Shown here: positions 21,901-33,203 of the stretch, piece after piece
Numbering within the stretch: position 1 is the stretch's first letter
Layout: each line of letters opens with the position of its first letter
Assembly (NCBI GenBank): GCA_021234155.1
Contig: JAJEKV010000004.1
Location: 17,979,310-18,043,309, forward strand
Direction of reading: 5' to 3'
Length of the DNA: 64,000 nt
DNA from: Isoetes taiwanensis
Taxonomy: Eukaryota; Streptophyta; Lycopodiopsida; Isoetales; Isoetaceae
Made by a program: the position numbers and the translations under genes
Notes under the pieces: generated by a model
Seen by the model: only the letters and a program-made list of their open reading frames with translations
The model's database searches: none
Told to the model about the DNA's origin: nothing

Positions 21901-24450
21901 AAAGCTTGAAAGGACTGCTTAAAATAATACCAGGAAAAAGACGCCCCTTAGATGCAAAGACACTGCTGGATTAGGTATTCCATAGTACAGGAATAAAGAT
22001 GTTGATGTTGCCCAACAATAAAAACCATAGCTAGAGCTATGATGGGGGGCAGTGCTTTACAAAAAGGCCCTTGGCAGAGGTAAATCTATCTCGTCCTAGG
22101 AAGGCATTTGCAATTCCTTTTTACAGGCAAGAGTGGGCAAGAGTATATCCATGTAGGAAAATCATTCTCGTCTTGTGGCAGAGGAAAAGTAGGCTTGTAG
22201 TGCATAGCTGACGGCTGGAAGGCGCCCTAATGCCCACTCGCGCGAATGGATGGCAATGAAGCCCCTTAGGGTTCTTTCCCATGGACGGACGGACCTGGAT
22301 GAGATCAGATCCAGACCCAGGTCCAAAAGTAATCGTCGGGATTATTTTCCAAATGAGGTTCTTAACCTCATCCACTCAGGTTCTTAGCTCATGGGAACAT
22401 CGGAATAGCAGACCAGACCTTCAGGAAACCTGGAGGTTTTCTGCCCATGGGAAAGCACCCTTACTCATGCCAAATAATGCAGGTTGCCTTTCAATCTGGG
22501 CCCTCCAAATGGCACATGCAATGGCATCAAATGGTATATTCCATACCGACCTCGCAAGGTTTGCCCTTCGAGCAACCCAGAAATATTCAAGATGTTTGCG
22601 TGAGATTCAAGCTCATGGACGTTTCAATTTTAATATTAGTAATTAAGGTGAGTGACATATGTAAATTTATTATAAACCACTCAAGCACGCACAAGAGGCC
22701 AAAGATATATGGAACTTATATTTTCTTATCTCAGCGTAGCCCCGTGGCTTCCGAGGATTCTTCATGGATCATCTCTTCAATTTTCAATATTGTGCTCTTA
22801 TATTTCTAATCCAACTTTATAGCTTGACTCTTGGCCCGTGGATGGCTCCTAACACAGTTGACAGTCACATATGATTAGGTCTTGCAATTTGGAGCTCATT
22901 GATGTGCATGGTGCTGATTTTTATATGCCTCTGTGTCGAGCCTATATTTTCCTATCTCGGCATAGCCCTATGGTTTCCGAGGATCCTCATGGATTGTTTT
23001 TTCCATTTTGATATTGTGCTCTTGTATTTCTAGTCCAACTTTGTAGCTTGCTGACTCTTGGCCCGTAGATGGCTTCTAACACAGTTGACAATCACATGTT
23101 GTTTGGTCTTGCAGTTTGGAGCTCTCTGAAGTTCATAAGGTTGCTTTTATATGAGCAACCAAGAGGGACACATGGAGCAGTATCTTAGCGGGACGGATTT
23201 GTGTAGCGACTTTCTGAATGTTTTATGTGGGGTCTGGACTCATTGTACACAATTATCTTATATATCGGGTGGTCTAAACCGGGGTTGTATTTGTTGTTTT
23301 ACTCATTTGGGGTTTATCATTTTGTTCCCCTCTTCACTCATTTTGAGGTTCATCAGTTTGTTCCCCTATGGGTCATTGTACTCATTTTTTCATTCAACTC
23401 AATGGAACACCACTTCACTTCGGATCATTGTGCATAAGGACCTTTCCCTAGAATGCTATTTACCACATGCATGTGTAATTAGTTGGTGGCAATAATGCAG
23501 AGGATAAAAGCTCTAGCTAAAAGTTTAATCAAATATGAAGACCCTAAGAACAAACTATGCTATTTTGATACAATATACATGCATCATACATAACAAAGAG
23601 AAAGGAATAGATAACATACATTACCAGCATCTTCAGTCTTTAGTCTTTCAAGATTCTAGTTGCAAATATACTATTGTCAAGCAATATATTTGCAGTAACC
23701 TACCCGCAATTTCTGAAGATGCAGCGATCTTTAAATGTCAGGAGCAAGTATCAGGCACCTATTGTTTGGAGCCAAAATACATCTTTGTTGGCTATGCAAT
23801 ATTTCAATGTTACATATGCACGTGATGAGAGATAGAAATGCCAAGAACATACAAATTCATGATAAAACCGTTTCTCCAGCATGGTTTTTCATATACATTA
23901 CCAAATCAGGACCCCAAAGCTATTGACAGGTGACCTTGTCAAACACCTCCGTATAATAATCAAGCAAAGCTGAGCAATCCTGGCCCATAATTTAGTTGCA
24001 TTCAGGAAAGGAGCTTGTACTTTATAAGATGGCCTGCAAATAAAGCCCCTCGAATGCTTGGAAAAGAGGTCCATATAATGCCTCTAAAATAGAGGGGTAA
24101 TATTTGCAATATGTTTATGCCTTGAAGATGCACTTCTTAGCACAAACCTGCATATACTAAATGAATTACAACTATCATCGTATCTTAGTTTTAAAAATAG
24201 ATGATCATATCAACTGGAAGAGCACAAACAAACATTAGTTGCGATCAATTTAAGATGCTCCGTGGTAGAGTCTTCAAACAATAATATTCAAAATATTGAC
24301 ATGCTAAATAAAAAGGGTTTGGGTGATGGAATCATTGTACTTCATGGCTAGAGCATCTTGGATCATCTATTCTCAATTGTTTCACTGGCAAGCATTGCCC
24401 AGAGTATTCCTATGCTATATGAGATGCAGCTATAGAAAAACGTTAGGGTG

Positions 24451-24488
<38 letters not shown>

Positions 24489-25951
24489 GTTCTGAAGCAA
24501 TTCTAACCATCTATTGAGGTCAGCCAATTGTTAAACTACAATAAGTTAGATGCTCTAATTTCGCATCAACCCATTTTAATGGAGAATGAAAGCGGTGCTG
24601 GATATGGTACATGAAATCACAGCTAGAGGTAGTTATTAACTTATCTAAATTGCATTAGCTTTTATTTGTCTGTAGTCTAGTCCTACATGCAGTTTGTTGC
24701 CTCCATCGTAGCCAACCTCATGAAAATATGTTATAGCTCCAGCTTATAACTCATTATCCACCTAAAGGAAACTAATGGATCATGGTAGAGATAATTGGAC
24801 AAATTTGAAGCATTCACGCAGGCAAGATTCCTAATCTGATGGCAAGAACCCAAGGACGAATTTGATGCATTCAAGCAGAAAAGACGCTTACAACTATCAT
24901 AAGCTGAAATGTAAGCTTTTTTTCCTCAAAATCAAAGGCTTACACGGTGCACATTGTGAGAATAAAATTACCTTCGGATCATTTTGAAGTGGTGGATTAG
25001 GAAGTATTTTTCTGTTTTTCTGCTGCAAGCGGCACCTCCAATCGGTCAAGGATTTGTATTCACAACCTGATAGATATCAATCAACATAGAATTAGGAAAT
25101 GAGAAATGGTTAAAATTCTAAAGCATTATACGTATCTGGATTATTACTGATGGAAAATTTGCAAAAAGAAACGTATCCTAAGACCCTTAGTATTCTAATA
25201 CACTTAGAATGTCGCGTGGAATCTGAAAATGTCCTTGTTGGAATGAAGCTTAATTCATCTAAAAGCAAATCAAGAAGCAAACCTTAATGGGCTGGTATCA
25301 AAGCATGAATTCATCTCCATAGGGGCAAAAATATAAGGAGCTGGAATAATTGTTCTCGATTAACATCAACCCATTTTCGTGGGAAAATGAAAGAGATATT
25401 AGATATGGTACATCAAATGATAGTTAGAGGTGGTTGTGCACACCAGAGGATTCACCATAGGCAAATAGTGCAAAATATAATAGCCACCATGGGCAAGTCT
25501 CAGCACTGTAACCCATTAGGATGCTTAAAGTGGCATTTAAAAATATCACTATCTAAATGAGTCAACACATGTAACCATTCCAGCAACGCTTAGAAGGAAA
25601 CCATTTTAGAAAAAATACTTTATGAAAGATCAAATGAGAAAAAGAAAATGCCAATGTTCACCGTGGATAGGGATGTACTTGTCTTTGCAAATTGTTGTTT
25701 CTCGCCATAGCTTGACATCCAATTGGAGAGTGGATTCTATGTAGGAAGTTGAGAGCAAAAAGATCCATAGAAAAAAAAATATTGTTGTGGACAAATGGAC
25801 CTGGATTTGGTGCGAAGTTGTTGCTTATGCACCTGGAAATAATAACTTGCCTAAACCCAAAATATCTCAAGCAATAAACGGAGTCTTGGCGACAACAAAG
25901 ATTCAGTAAAATCCATGGCTGCATGCAGAAATTTCTTAGCATTAAACATGT
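18979..25951 (-). CDS. Unresolved multi-exon gene (chain of phase-matched exons)
   Basis: Minus-strand exons, 5' to 3'. 25951-25833: MFNAKKFLHAAMDFTESLLS, then RLRLLLEIFWV, TAG, ASYYFQ. 25736-25662: NPLSNWMSSYGEKQQFAKTS if phase 0. 25066-24972: CEYKSLTDWRCRLQQKNRKI then LPNPPLQNDPK. 23979-23935: DCSALLDYYTEVFDK. 23728-23704: IAASSEIA. 20949-20862: LEGKEARVMSMKLAVADTFP then EPNRRLLRR. 19185-18979: FEVAWSSLNLTDRTRTFIEF, FCKLAKEELFCQSVFK and more. Each has AG and GT borders, and the last five join with matching phases 0, 0, 1 and 2. Such agreement is unlikely by chance. The first exon may be the block at 26.5-26.8 kb and a last exon may lie at 18442-18290. The product is not recognised overall; see the separate entry for the best-looking exon. 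Between 25662 and 25066 one more exon is needed to adjust phase. Confidence 0.55.
19186..20861. other. Putative intron of the minus-strand gene
   Basis: AT-rich sequence between two minus-strand exons. A 122-codon open minus frame (20666-20298) is present but has no splice borders and the composition of translated AT-rich DNA, so it is not called. Confidence 0.4.
20862..20949 (-). CDS. Exon resembling part of a plant ROP-GAP (REN-type)
   Basis: Eighty-eight bases between a TGGGTAG acceptor and a GAGGAG|GTATGA donor. It encodes LEGKEARVMSMKLAVADTFP followed by EPNRRLLRR. The TFPEPNRRLL segment recalls the RhoGAP domain of plant PH-RhoGAP proteins of the REN1 group, where a similar string follows a run like RVxAMRxAI. 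That recall is from memory. The exon chained downstream (19185-18979) does not continue the expected helix, so the family call is weak while the exon itself is solid. Confidence 0.4.
21485..21691 (-). mobile_element. tRNA-derived SINE
   Basis: Reading the minus strand from 21691: GCGTTTGGTCTAGTGGTAAC gives a tRNA-like start with an A box (TGGTCTAGTGG). About 30 bases later GTGGTCTCGAGTTGAGACGC looks like a B-box/T-arm hairpin. A unique body with a TTGGGAGTCAAATCCCAAC stem follows. The 3' end is not sharp. It lies in an intron of the minus-strand gene. Confidence 0.6.
22281..22646 (+). CDS. 121-codon ORF, unrecognised
   Basis: An open frame in an island of higher GC within AT-rich DNA: MDGRTWMRSDPDPGPKVIVG, then LQMAHAMASNGIFHTDLARF and ALRATQKYSRCLREIQAHGR. 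The opposite strand is also open in part and reads IPFDAIACAIWRAQIERQPA and LFGMSKGAFPWAENLQV, which looks equally protein-like. Strand and coding status are therefore uncertain. It could be a transposon relic inside the large minus-strand gene. Confidence 0.2.
   Translation: MDGRTWMRSDPDPGPKVIVGIIFQMRFLTSSTQVLSSWEHRNSRPDLQETWRFSAHGKAPLLMPNNAGCLSIWALQMAHAMASNGIFHTDLARFALRATQKYSRCLREIQAHGRFNFNISN
22709..23165. repeat. Two-copy tandem repeat, about 234-bp period
   Basis: TATATTTTCTTATCTCAGCG at 22709 recurs as TATATTTTCCTATCTCGGCA at 22943. Both are followed by TAGCCC..TGG.TTCCGAGGAT, TTGTGCTCTT.TATTTCTA, CTCTTGGCCCGT.GATGGCT, AACACAGTTGACA.TCACAT and GGTCTTGCA.TTTGGAGCTC. Identity by eye is about 90 per cent. 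Confidence 0.85.
24451..24486. repeat. Poly(A) tract, 36 bases
   Basis: Uninterrupted A36 on the plus strand. It may be a retroposon tail or a plain mononucleotide microsatellite; no source sequence is recognised on its 5' side. Confidence 0.9.
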
Positions 25952-26498
25952 CTGAGAATGAAGAAGTTACCTTATGAAAAATGGTGAAGACATTGGATGT
26001 TTGTTTTACTTGTAACAACCTCTCAGAATTCCATTGATAAATACGATCAAGTTTAGATATAACAGCTGGGCAATGTCATTGCAATGGAGGCTCTAGCAGA
26101 ATATAAATGCCATAACCAGACACTTAAGTCAAATCAAGTTGAATAATGCCTACACAAAGATTGTTGTTGCAAATGAGATATTGACACTTCGATTATGCAA
26201 GATCTAGCTGCAAATGTGTGACATATGTAAAAACATAGTTGCAAAATGGTCTTTTTCCCCTAAAGAGATATAAGATTTGAATGAGCTTTTACTGTGCAAA
26301 GTATGAACAAATAGTCACCAGAAGAAATAGTACAAAAAATACATCATCAAAAAAGCCCCAAGAACGACCACTCCAAAATTTATGGAACATTTTGAACTTT
26401 GTATGGATTCAGCTTTTAGTTCAAATATCAATAAGCACTTCAGAACCTTCAATAAAACCCCAAATTTTGGGAAGTAAGCTTTAGAGACATGCTCTTAC

Positions 26499-26787
26499 CA
26501 TTGCTCGCCTTACTTTGCCAGTTGCCGGAATAGTCGCCAGAATAGTCCTCTGTGTCATCACTAAGCTTAAAGCGAATCGCATCGCCGCAAGATAACGCCA
26601 GAAGCCGAACTTGAAAATCATGGAAGCTCAACCACAGCCGAATGGTTAAGCCAAATGTAAACCTTACTGGTGATGAACGCCAACTTCGCCATAGCCGTAT
26701 GCCAAAATAGAAGAGCTTCACGTAGGTGGGAGTGCCAAAATAGAAGGCGCAAAGGAGGAGTATGCAAATTCGTGGAGGTGGGAGCAT
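26499..26787 (-). CDS. Possible first exon of the minus-strand gene
   Basis: An island of higher GC content ends at an excellent donor, AGCAATG|GTAAGAGC, at 26499. The frame with a plausible end reads CGDAIRFKLSDDTEDYSGDY then SGNWQSKASN. It opens at the ATG at 26787, but the preceding residues (MLPPPRICILLLCAFYFGTP) are less convincing and the true start may be elsewhere. TGCCAAAATAGAAG is repeated at 26701 and 26733. Its assignment to the gene with exons at 19-26 kb is inferred from strand and position. Confidence 0.3.
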
Positions 26788-26799
26788 CCAAAGACCTGG

Positions 26800-27219
26800 T
26801 CCATTTCAAAAACTGGCAATTAATGTTGCCACCGTGGCCCCGCAAGAGCACCAAGCGAAAGGTAACGCCGACATGCGCGTAATACATGCGGGCGCTCCCG
26901 GCACACTTCCCAACTCCCTCCTAAAATAAAAAAGAAGATTTGCACCATTTTTCACCCGGGTCTCGGATTGGGATGATTCTTCGACCCATTTAGAGTGAAA
27001 TTTGATGCTAATGCATAATTTCCACTCCAATTTTGCTAGAATATTCATTTGACTGATTTTTTTTCCCCTGAATCTATAATTTAACCTAATTCTATGACCC
27101 TACTACTTTGGAGAAATAAATTTCCCCCACTTTCGAGGTTCAATGTTGGAATTCTCATTCCACACTTTACTTAGGCTGGTTAATCTACTTAGTTAGGGTT
27201 ATGGTCAAGCAAGAACATT
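26800..27219. other. Remnant of retroelement interior or 5' flank; no gene
   Basis: No supported exon. Sequence directly below the primer binding site (27060-27219) would be the start of an element's internal region on the minus strand, but no gag-like frame is seen. Confidence 0.35.
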
Positions 27220-27231
27220 GCTTCGATACCA
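27220..27231 (-). mobile_element. LTR-retrotransposon primer binding site
   Basis: On the minus strand TGGTATCGAAGC follows the LTR end after a single A. Plant elements primed by initiator tRNA-Met typically have TGGTATCAGAGC there. The difference is exactly at a CAG, the trinucleotide that is disrupted elsewhere in the window. Confidence 0.6.
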
Positions 27232-27232
27232 T

Positions 27233-28570
27233 TGTGATGCTTCCCACTGAATATATGACGCCCATCGTACATCTCGTCAGAAATGCCCCATCCAGCACCC
27301 CAGCCACATGGGCCCTCCTTCTATCCCTCAGATCTAGGATGACCACTCTGGGAAGGGGGACATGAAGGTGTCTTGCACGCCCTTTCCTATGGGCTCCTAT
27401 AACAAATGTAAGCATAAACATAAATATCAAAGCAGAATAACAAGGAAGCACATCCATACAACCATAGGTACATCAAGATAACAATATACCATAAAATATA
27501 TGAGCTCCTACCCAGGCTCAGACTTGTAAAGGGGAAAGAAAGTAAACTAATGTCGAGCCTCAAGATAGAGCAGCCCGAGATGTAACAATGGCGGGTTGGC
27601 TATAGACAATGGCTAGGGTTGACTAACCCATCCGCCTCCTATGCACACTTTGGCATGGGCTAAATCGGCTCGCATGACTATAACCCGCTGGAGACATAGT
27701 CTCATGGTATCACCAATTGGGACTACCCGAAGTTGCATCTCACCACCCCGATGAGATAGGAAGGGTTGCATCCCCTTCCAGGGACTAATGGTCACAGCGG
27801 GCTAGAGCATTGTGGCAACACACATCCGCATTCTAATCAACTCCCCAAAACAAGAGCTGCCGACACCTGCAACTCTTGAGAGTCAAAGTAACACCATTGA
27901 CCCGTGAAGTGTCGAACCCATACCCACCCCACACGGTGACTATAGGCCTAGCCTCGCTATGGATCCCCAAAGAGTCAGCCCATTGGGACCTCTCCCACTT
28001 TGCCACTAACCCCGCTGTATATTGCTTAGTCACTTCATATCCCTCAGAGTCGAAAGTGGACTCCTATGCACAAAGCTCTAATAGGAATTAAGAGGTCTAA
28101 ACTAGAGCATCATCTAAATAATGGTTACTAGGTCTCTACCCCACTTCCTAATACAAGAGGAGCAAACATGATCAACCATCATCATATATCCATATAAATA
28201 TGATAAATAATGAGAATAACTAATTACATGCATCTAACTTACGCTAGGATTCATTGATTAGGTTCAAGATCTAGAGTGAGGGTTCTAGAATGGCTCTATT
28301 AGAGATAATTAAATGCTAACTCATCCGAATCCTAACTTTCGATGATCTACAAAGGACTCTACTCCAAATACCGCCCCTCAGAACTCCCTCCCGCGCCTCC
28401 TTGAGGATGTTGGTTTGCCTCTGCCGGCGGTTTGTGAAGAATCTACAAATATACCTAAAAGTTGACAACCAATTGGAAGTAAAGAAAATCTGTAGAAGGC
28501 CAATACAGGTGGATGGACTCGTATGGCCAAACTTCGTTGTTTTATAGGCAAGTTTTTGGGAGGACTACAC
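27233..28570 (-). mobile_element. LTR of a Ty3/gypsy-like retrotransposon
   Basis: About 1.34 kb in minus orientation, ending GTGGGAAGCATCACA directly before the primer binding site. Its likely start is TGTGTAGTCCTCCC at 28570, which gives TGTG..CACA ends. A CCTATAAAA box on the minus strand lies near 28540. The LTR is GC-richer than its surroundings and free of ORFs. No second LTR is found in the window, so this is a truncated element or a solo LTR plus a little interior. The upper boundary is approximate. The superfamily is inferred from LTR length and the Met-type binding site. Confidence 0.5.
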
Positions 28571-28665
28571 AATGGAGTAGACATTATGGCAAAACAAGTA
28601 GTTATATCAGTATTATTGCACTCAAACTTTAATAAAACATGCTGATCCTTCCATTTGTGATGCAG

Positions 28666-28851
28666 ATAGTTGATATTTATAATTCTGAGCTATCTATGAT
28701 TACTAAATTCTTGACTGAAGTTTTGATCTTGATTAGCGGTGGCAATGAGGATGGCAGGATGAATCTTATACTACACCATGTACTACAAAGACCAAGTCCT
28801 GATTGTGAAATTATACGTGATTGTAATGCAATGTTCAAATTTGTATTTTGA
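28666..28851 (+). CDS. Likely terminal exon, unrecognised
   Basis: After a TTTGTGATGCAG acceptor the frame is open for 61 codons to TGA: IVDIYNSELSMITKFLTEVL, ILISGGNEDGRMNLILHHVL, then QRPSPDCEIIRDCNAMFKFV. Composition is protein-like with a mixed helical pattern. Upstream exons would have to lie beyond the LTR, so this may be a gene split by the retroelement or a captured fragment. No family recognised. Confidence 0.35.
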   Translation: MVDIYNSELSMITKFLTEVLILISGGNEDGRMNLILHHVLQRPSPDCEIIRDCNAMFKFVF

Positions 28852-28964
28852 ATAACTTTATTGTAATGAAACTATAACAGGTTCACTAATTGATAACTAG
28901 ATATGTATAACTCTGGTGGAGTTCAAATATTCTAGTTAAAATCATTTGAACTGCAACATTAAAG

Positions 28965-29150
28965 TGTTAAGGGAAGGAAACCAAGGTGATTTGGATCCTT
29001 TGAGAGAATATCTATGGAAACCAGGTCAGAAAAAGGATCTAGTTGAGAAAGGGAAAGAAGGAAAAAATAGAGGGTAATGAGCCCAAGATAGAGTTCAAGG
29101 AAGTTTTGGACTTCTTAAAATCAGCAAGGAGGAAAATACACTTAGAATTG
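28965..29150 (+). pseudogene. Coding fragment, frameshifted, unrecognised
   Basis: Two adjoining frames look like one protein: LREGNQGDLDPLREYLWKPG then QKKDLVEKGKEGKN, followed one frame over by EGNEPKIEFKEVLDFLKSAR and RKIHLE. It is charged and helical. It may be part of a retroelement polyprotein; I cannot assign it. Confidence 0.3.
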
Positions 29151-29154
29151 ACTG

Positions 29155-29272
29155 TTTGCACCATGTTGCCATCACATGTATCATATTGACATCATTTGCA
29201 CCATGTTGGCACCACATGCATCATAAGATACACCATGTTGTCATCACATCCACCATGTTGACACCACACTTA
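29155..29272. repeat. CACCATGTTG-type imperfect minisatellite
   Basis: CACCATGTTGCCATCACATG, then variants with TCATATTGACATCATTTG, CACCATGTTGGCACCACATG, CACCATGTTGTCATCACATC and CACCATGTTGACACCACAC. Confidence 0.75.
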
Positions 29273-29339
29273 GAATGAAGTTAGAGAAATATACTTAGAA
29301 AAGTTGGTATACTTAGAAATAATGGAATTACAATTATTC

Positions 29340-31030
29340 ACATCGACAAGACAACTTTGGTAAGTTATCAAGTATTTTTGCCTCATCATCAGAATCTAAT
29401 CTGAAGGTGGTTTCCTTGCCCTTAGCATGTTTTCTTTGCTCTAATGGAACTCTGATGGCACAGATTTGTGTGGAGAACACTAAACCCTTTAGATCATTTC
29501 TGCACAACTCAGATCCTACAGTTGATTTTGGGCCCTTCTGATACTAGATATCTTCTACAACACTCTCGACAGCAAGGTACCATTGATCATTAATTTAAAA
29601 ATTTTTAACCACAAATTTTTCTTTGGTGCACAAAGGCAACCGTAATTCAAAGACCCTCTTTATTACCTTTTAGGGTGCGTACATCGCAAAATTGTCTCCA
29701 ACTCGACCGTGATCACCAAAACATTGGCATTGGTAGAATAAAGAGGTCGATCGACTTGCATACTTTTGTATTGTCTCCAATCATGGACAACAGTTGATGG
29801 TTCAACTACGATGAGCTCCCATTTGTCAACATAAGTCTTGTTCTCACATCCATCCCAGAGAGCCTCAGTATAATAAGAACAGAACAAGATGGGCTTCTTC
29901 GATGACATGAAAAGTGGAGCAGCCCTTATTAAAACCATGGATAGAATCGAAGTTGTTCGGTATTTGGTATGGTCTCACTTCCCCAAATTTTCTTTTTGTC
30001 TATATCTTCGTGCTTCACCTCCTGTAAATATCTCCTTATCTTCTTCTTGCCCTTTTATCTCTTTTGCCACTTCTTCAAGCCACAAGTAAATCTGTCTACA
30101 ACCACTTTCACTACCTCGTATATGTTGTCCAACTTCAGACCTTCATGCTTGATTTGCAGACTTCTTGGCCACCTTTTAAACGCTGCAGCCTTGCCATCAT
30201 GTTCACCCTTTCATGATTGAGCCAAAGAAATTCCACATAAGAGAGTATCTCAAATGTATCTTCTAACAAAATAGAATGGCCTCGCTACCTTAAATTGTGA
30301 GGTCGCCCATATGCATTCCGAGCTTGCCCTCCGTCCCCGCATGTAGCCATGATGTTTTATAAAGCAATGTCAACAAATGATGTGCCATGTTCTCTATTAT
30401 CCGACACATAGTAGTGAGTCTCCTTTCCATTTGACCCATTTCTTTGTTAATCCAATAAATAACTGACAAAAAAGTGATCTGATTATTGATCCAACGCATG
30501 GACTACACCTCATTCTGCTCCTTGAATGCATAGTTCTCTGCAAAGTCCACAACAAAAACTACTCAATCATGTGTCGATCGTCCAGCTTGATTCCTCCCCG
30601 AATTGCTTACCCGCCACTTGTACCAAATTGTGAATTGAAACTGTGGGTAGTTTGGCAAGCATAACATTTATCAAATTCTTACTTGGTGTTTCCTTTGCGC
30701 TTAGTGTTTCAATTCCTTCTTGATGTACCATCCTTGAGTGTACACCATTCATAGTCAACGATTCCCATTTGATCAAATGCCAATGTTCTCGCTTCTCCAT
30801 TGGAAAAATGGAGAAATTCTTGATCCCACAATCGATCGCATTCTTACTAAAAATACAATCCTTCTTGAATTGCATCCTTACATGTTGAATACAACAACAA
30901 CAAGGTGTCACAAGACGGAGGGTTGCCCCCATGGCCTGAGGGGGGGGTGAAATGGCTTGGGAACAGTTTGACAACCACAGTATTCACCCTATCATTCCCC
31001 GCAAGGCTTATCATTCCAAAAGTACACATT
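29340..31030 (-). pseudogene. Degenerate DDE-transposase-like gene
   Basis: On the minus strand a series of frames reads as one broken protein. In order: AIDCGIKNFSIFPMEKREHW, KLPTVSIHNLVQVAGKQF, FAENYAFKEQNEVQSM with the expected first acidic residue, WINKEMGQME, HYYVSDNREHGTSFV (second acidic site), TSQFKVARPFYFVRRY, FFGS..GEHDGKAAAFKRW, then HEGLKLDNIYEVVK, CENKTYVDKWELIVVEPSTV, and a tail RVPLEQRKHAKGKETTFRLD. The spacing and the SQFK .. FFGS .. EHDG bloc fit a widespread uncharacterised DDE-type family seen in plants and animals, as I remember it. At least eight frameshifts or stops break it. No terminal repeats were found. Confidence 0.5.
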
Positions 31031-32963
31031 AGAAGAAGAAGGGCGTTTGTTGTCTCTATTGTGCGACATTAATCACAAAATATTATGTGATGAGACATGC
31101 CTCAGATCAATTTTCTTGGTCCGCCCACATTCTATGTAGTCAAGTACATAACTACATAACCACTAAATAACTACAAAGCCAATATAAAAGAAATATCGCT
31201 TTTAAAATTTTGTCCAACATATATCCATCATATGCCCAACATTTATATATTCTTAACACTTTCCCATCATTTTTTGCATATGTTGGCTAATATTTGTAGA
31301 ACATTTTCTTTGACATTATATTTTTTACAACAAGTAATTGCCCAATATTTAATGCGAATAACACTTATTAATATTTCGAGAACTATTTTTCAACATTATA
31401 ACCAGATTGCATAACATATATGCAAGTAACATTTGTCAATGTTTGCTAAGTATTTGCCATGATCTACCCATTCATAGCTATCATTGAAAGTAAACCCAAT
31501 CTAAGAAATAGCATTCTGCCGCCATTTTCTACCCCTCCTCAATGCTAAAATTGCATTTCACAATCCTCCAAACGCATTGGACTTGCAAGCTTTTACCCAT
31601 GTTTACGTATGTAGGTTTCACCAAAGGAACCAAAGGAACAACTAGAAGATGTGCCATGATATTGTAAATATGATTGTTATTGATAGGCCATGAAACTATT
31701 AAAGATGTTAGGCCATTCATTCGATGGTAAGGAAGTTGAGAACCATCAACAAATTGCATCAATTGTTTTAATAATGCAATCCTCCACTAGCAGGGGTGCA
31801 CAGGGCGCGGTTGTATGTTATATATCTGGTACTGGTACATATATTACAAGTCTTTGTACTATGAAGGAGTGTATCAAGTCGGCTGGTAGCTTGCTAATGT
31901 TGTACAAAGTCGACTAATTATTATAAAGGTTTTAAGTTAAAGTGAAATTCCTAGTTATGGTGAACTCTCTGCCAACACCTAGTCAAACGCTAAGGCCAAA
32001 CTGCTACTTTACATCTACTCTCTAGATCCAACTTATTACATGAATTTGATATGCGAAGCCTCCAAAGTCAAACCTCTCACCTAGAATGTCACCAAAGACC
32101 GATCAAAGACTACATAATGTTCATTTAGACACGATATTTATTCACAACAGATATGTATTATGAAAGGTTATGCAAAGTTAACCTTTGCAAAGCTATGGGT
32201 GTAAGAATGCAAATTTGCTAATTTCTAAGTTCTTGAGCAAGGGAGATAGAAATATTTTTCTTAGAACTCTCCCTAGGTTAAAACTATCTAAGACACTAAA
32301 ACATCATAATACATTCTATACTACTGATTATGTGGGACAATCCTAATGTATATAGACATAGACATAGTAGTTCAAATCTATTCCACAAAACTAGTCCAAG
32401 TATGAACTCGATAATTTTGCATTAATTTTGAAGATCAAATGCGCATACAAAACCCATATCATGACAATTATTCATCTTCTCAACGATGGGAGAGCGATAA
32501 TGCCCTTAGTCAAGAGTTTGTTAGGAAGTTTTATATTGTGAGGAGAGCTTTGTTAACTCAAGAACAACTATAATGGTAGTTAAAAAGGCGTGTTGTTAAG
32601 TCCCAAGGGAATCTAACTCTAAACTATGGAGTTTGTACGGTATCATATTAGTTATTACATTAAGACAATGGTAGTTTATCCATTTAGAAGACTTTGGCAT
32701 TGTCTAAGTGTGTTAATGTACCTAATGTATTTGAAGTGCGGTTAAATAGATGTGTGAAAATGTTGTCAACGCTGCACGCGTATGCATATAGGCAAAGATG
32801 CTAGTAAGGGGTGGGCATAAGATTACACACCGCATCAAGCTAATGGCCTTGCAAGGACTATACTTTGGTTATTGCATTAGGACCATTAGAGAAAATATGG
32901 GGTCTAATATAGACCCCTAAAGGAAAATAAAATGAATTTTCCTTAACTTCCAATTATATATTT
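31031..32963. other. No gene recognised
   Basis: AT-rich DNA without splice-bounded coding blocks. A short plus-strand frame at 31690-31917 has no other support. Confidence 0.5.
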
Positions 32964-33203
32964 CTAGCCATTATAAGCATGCCACATGTGCTTAGGTCTA
33001 TTGTCTCCCGTAAACTTTGATTTGGGAATGTTATTCCGATTAACTAGAGTCACCGCTTCCATCATGAGTGGAGATCCCAAATATTTCAATTCCTTTAATG
33101 TCGCCTTCTCAATCTCGACGAAGCAAAGGGTAACCATACCGTGCCTCATACATCTAGCATTTGAATTTTTATTTTCTATTATCAAATCAGTGATATCACG
33201 CAT
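32964..33203 (-). CDS. 79-codon ORF or exon, unrecognised
   Basis: Minus-strand frame MRDITDLIIENKNSNARCMR, HGMVTLCFVEIEKATLKELK, YLGSPLMMEAVTLVNRNNIP, then KSKFTGDNRPKHMWHAYNG and TAG. The residue mix and hydrophobic spacing look like a real protein rather than translated AT-rich sequence. The frame is open further upstream through the ATG, so it may be a 3' exon. No family recognised. The DDE-like remnant lies downstream on the same strand; a link is possible but unproven. Confidence 0.35.
   Translation of the reverse strand: MRDITDLIIENKNSNARCMRHGMVTLCFVEIEKATLKELKYLGSPLMMEAVTLVNRNNIPKSKFTGDNRPKHMWHAYNG

Noticed and set aside
22121-22375. 84-codon minus-strand ORF
   Set aside because: No motif, no splice border, and it overlaps an equally long plus-strand frame; neither can be preferred.
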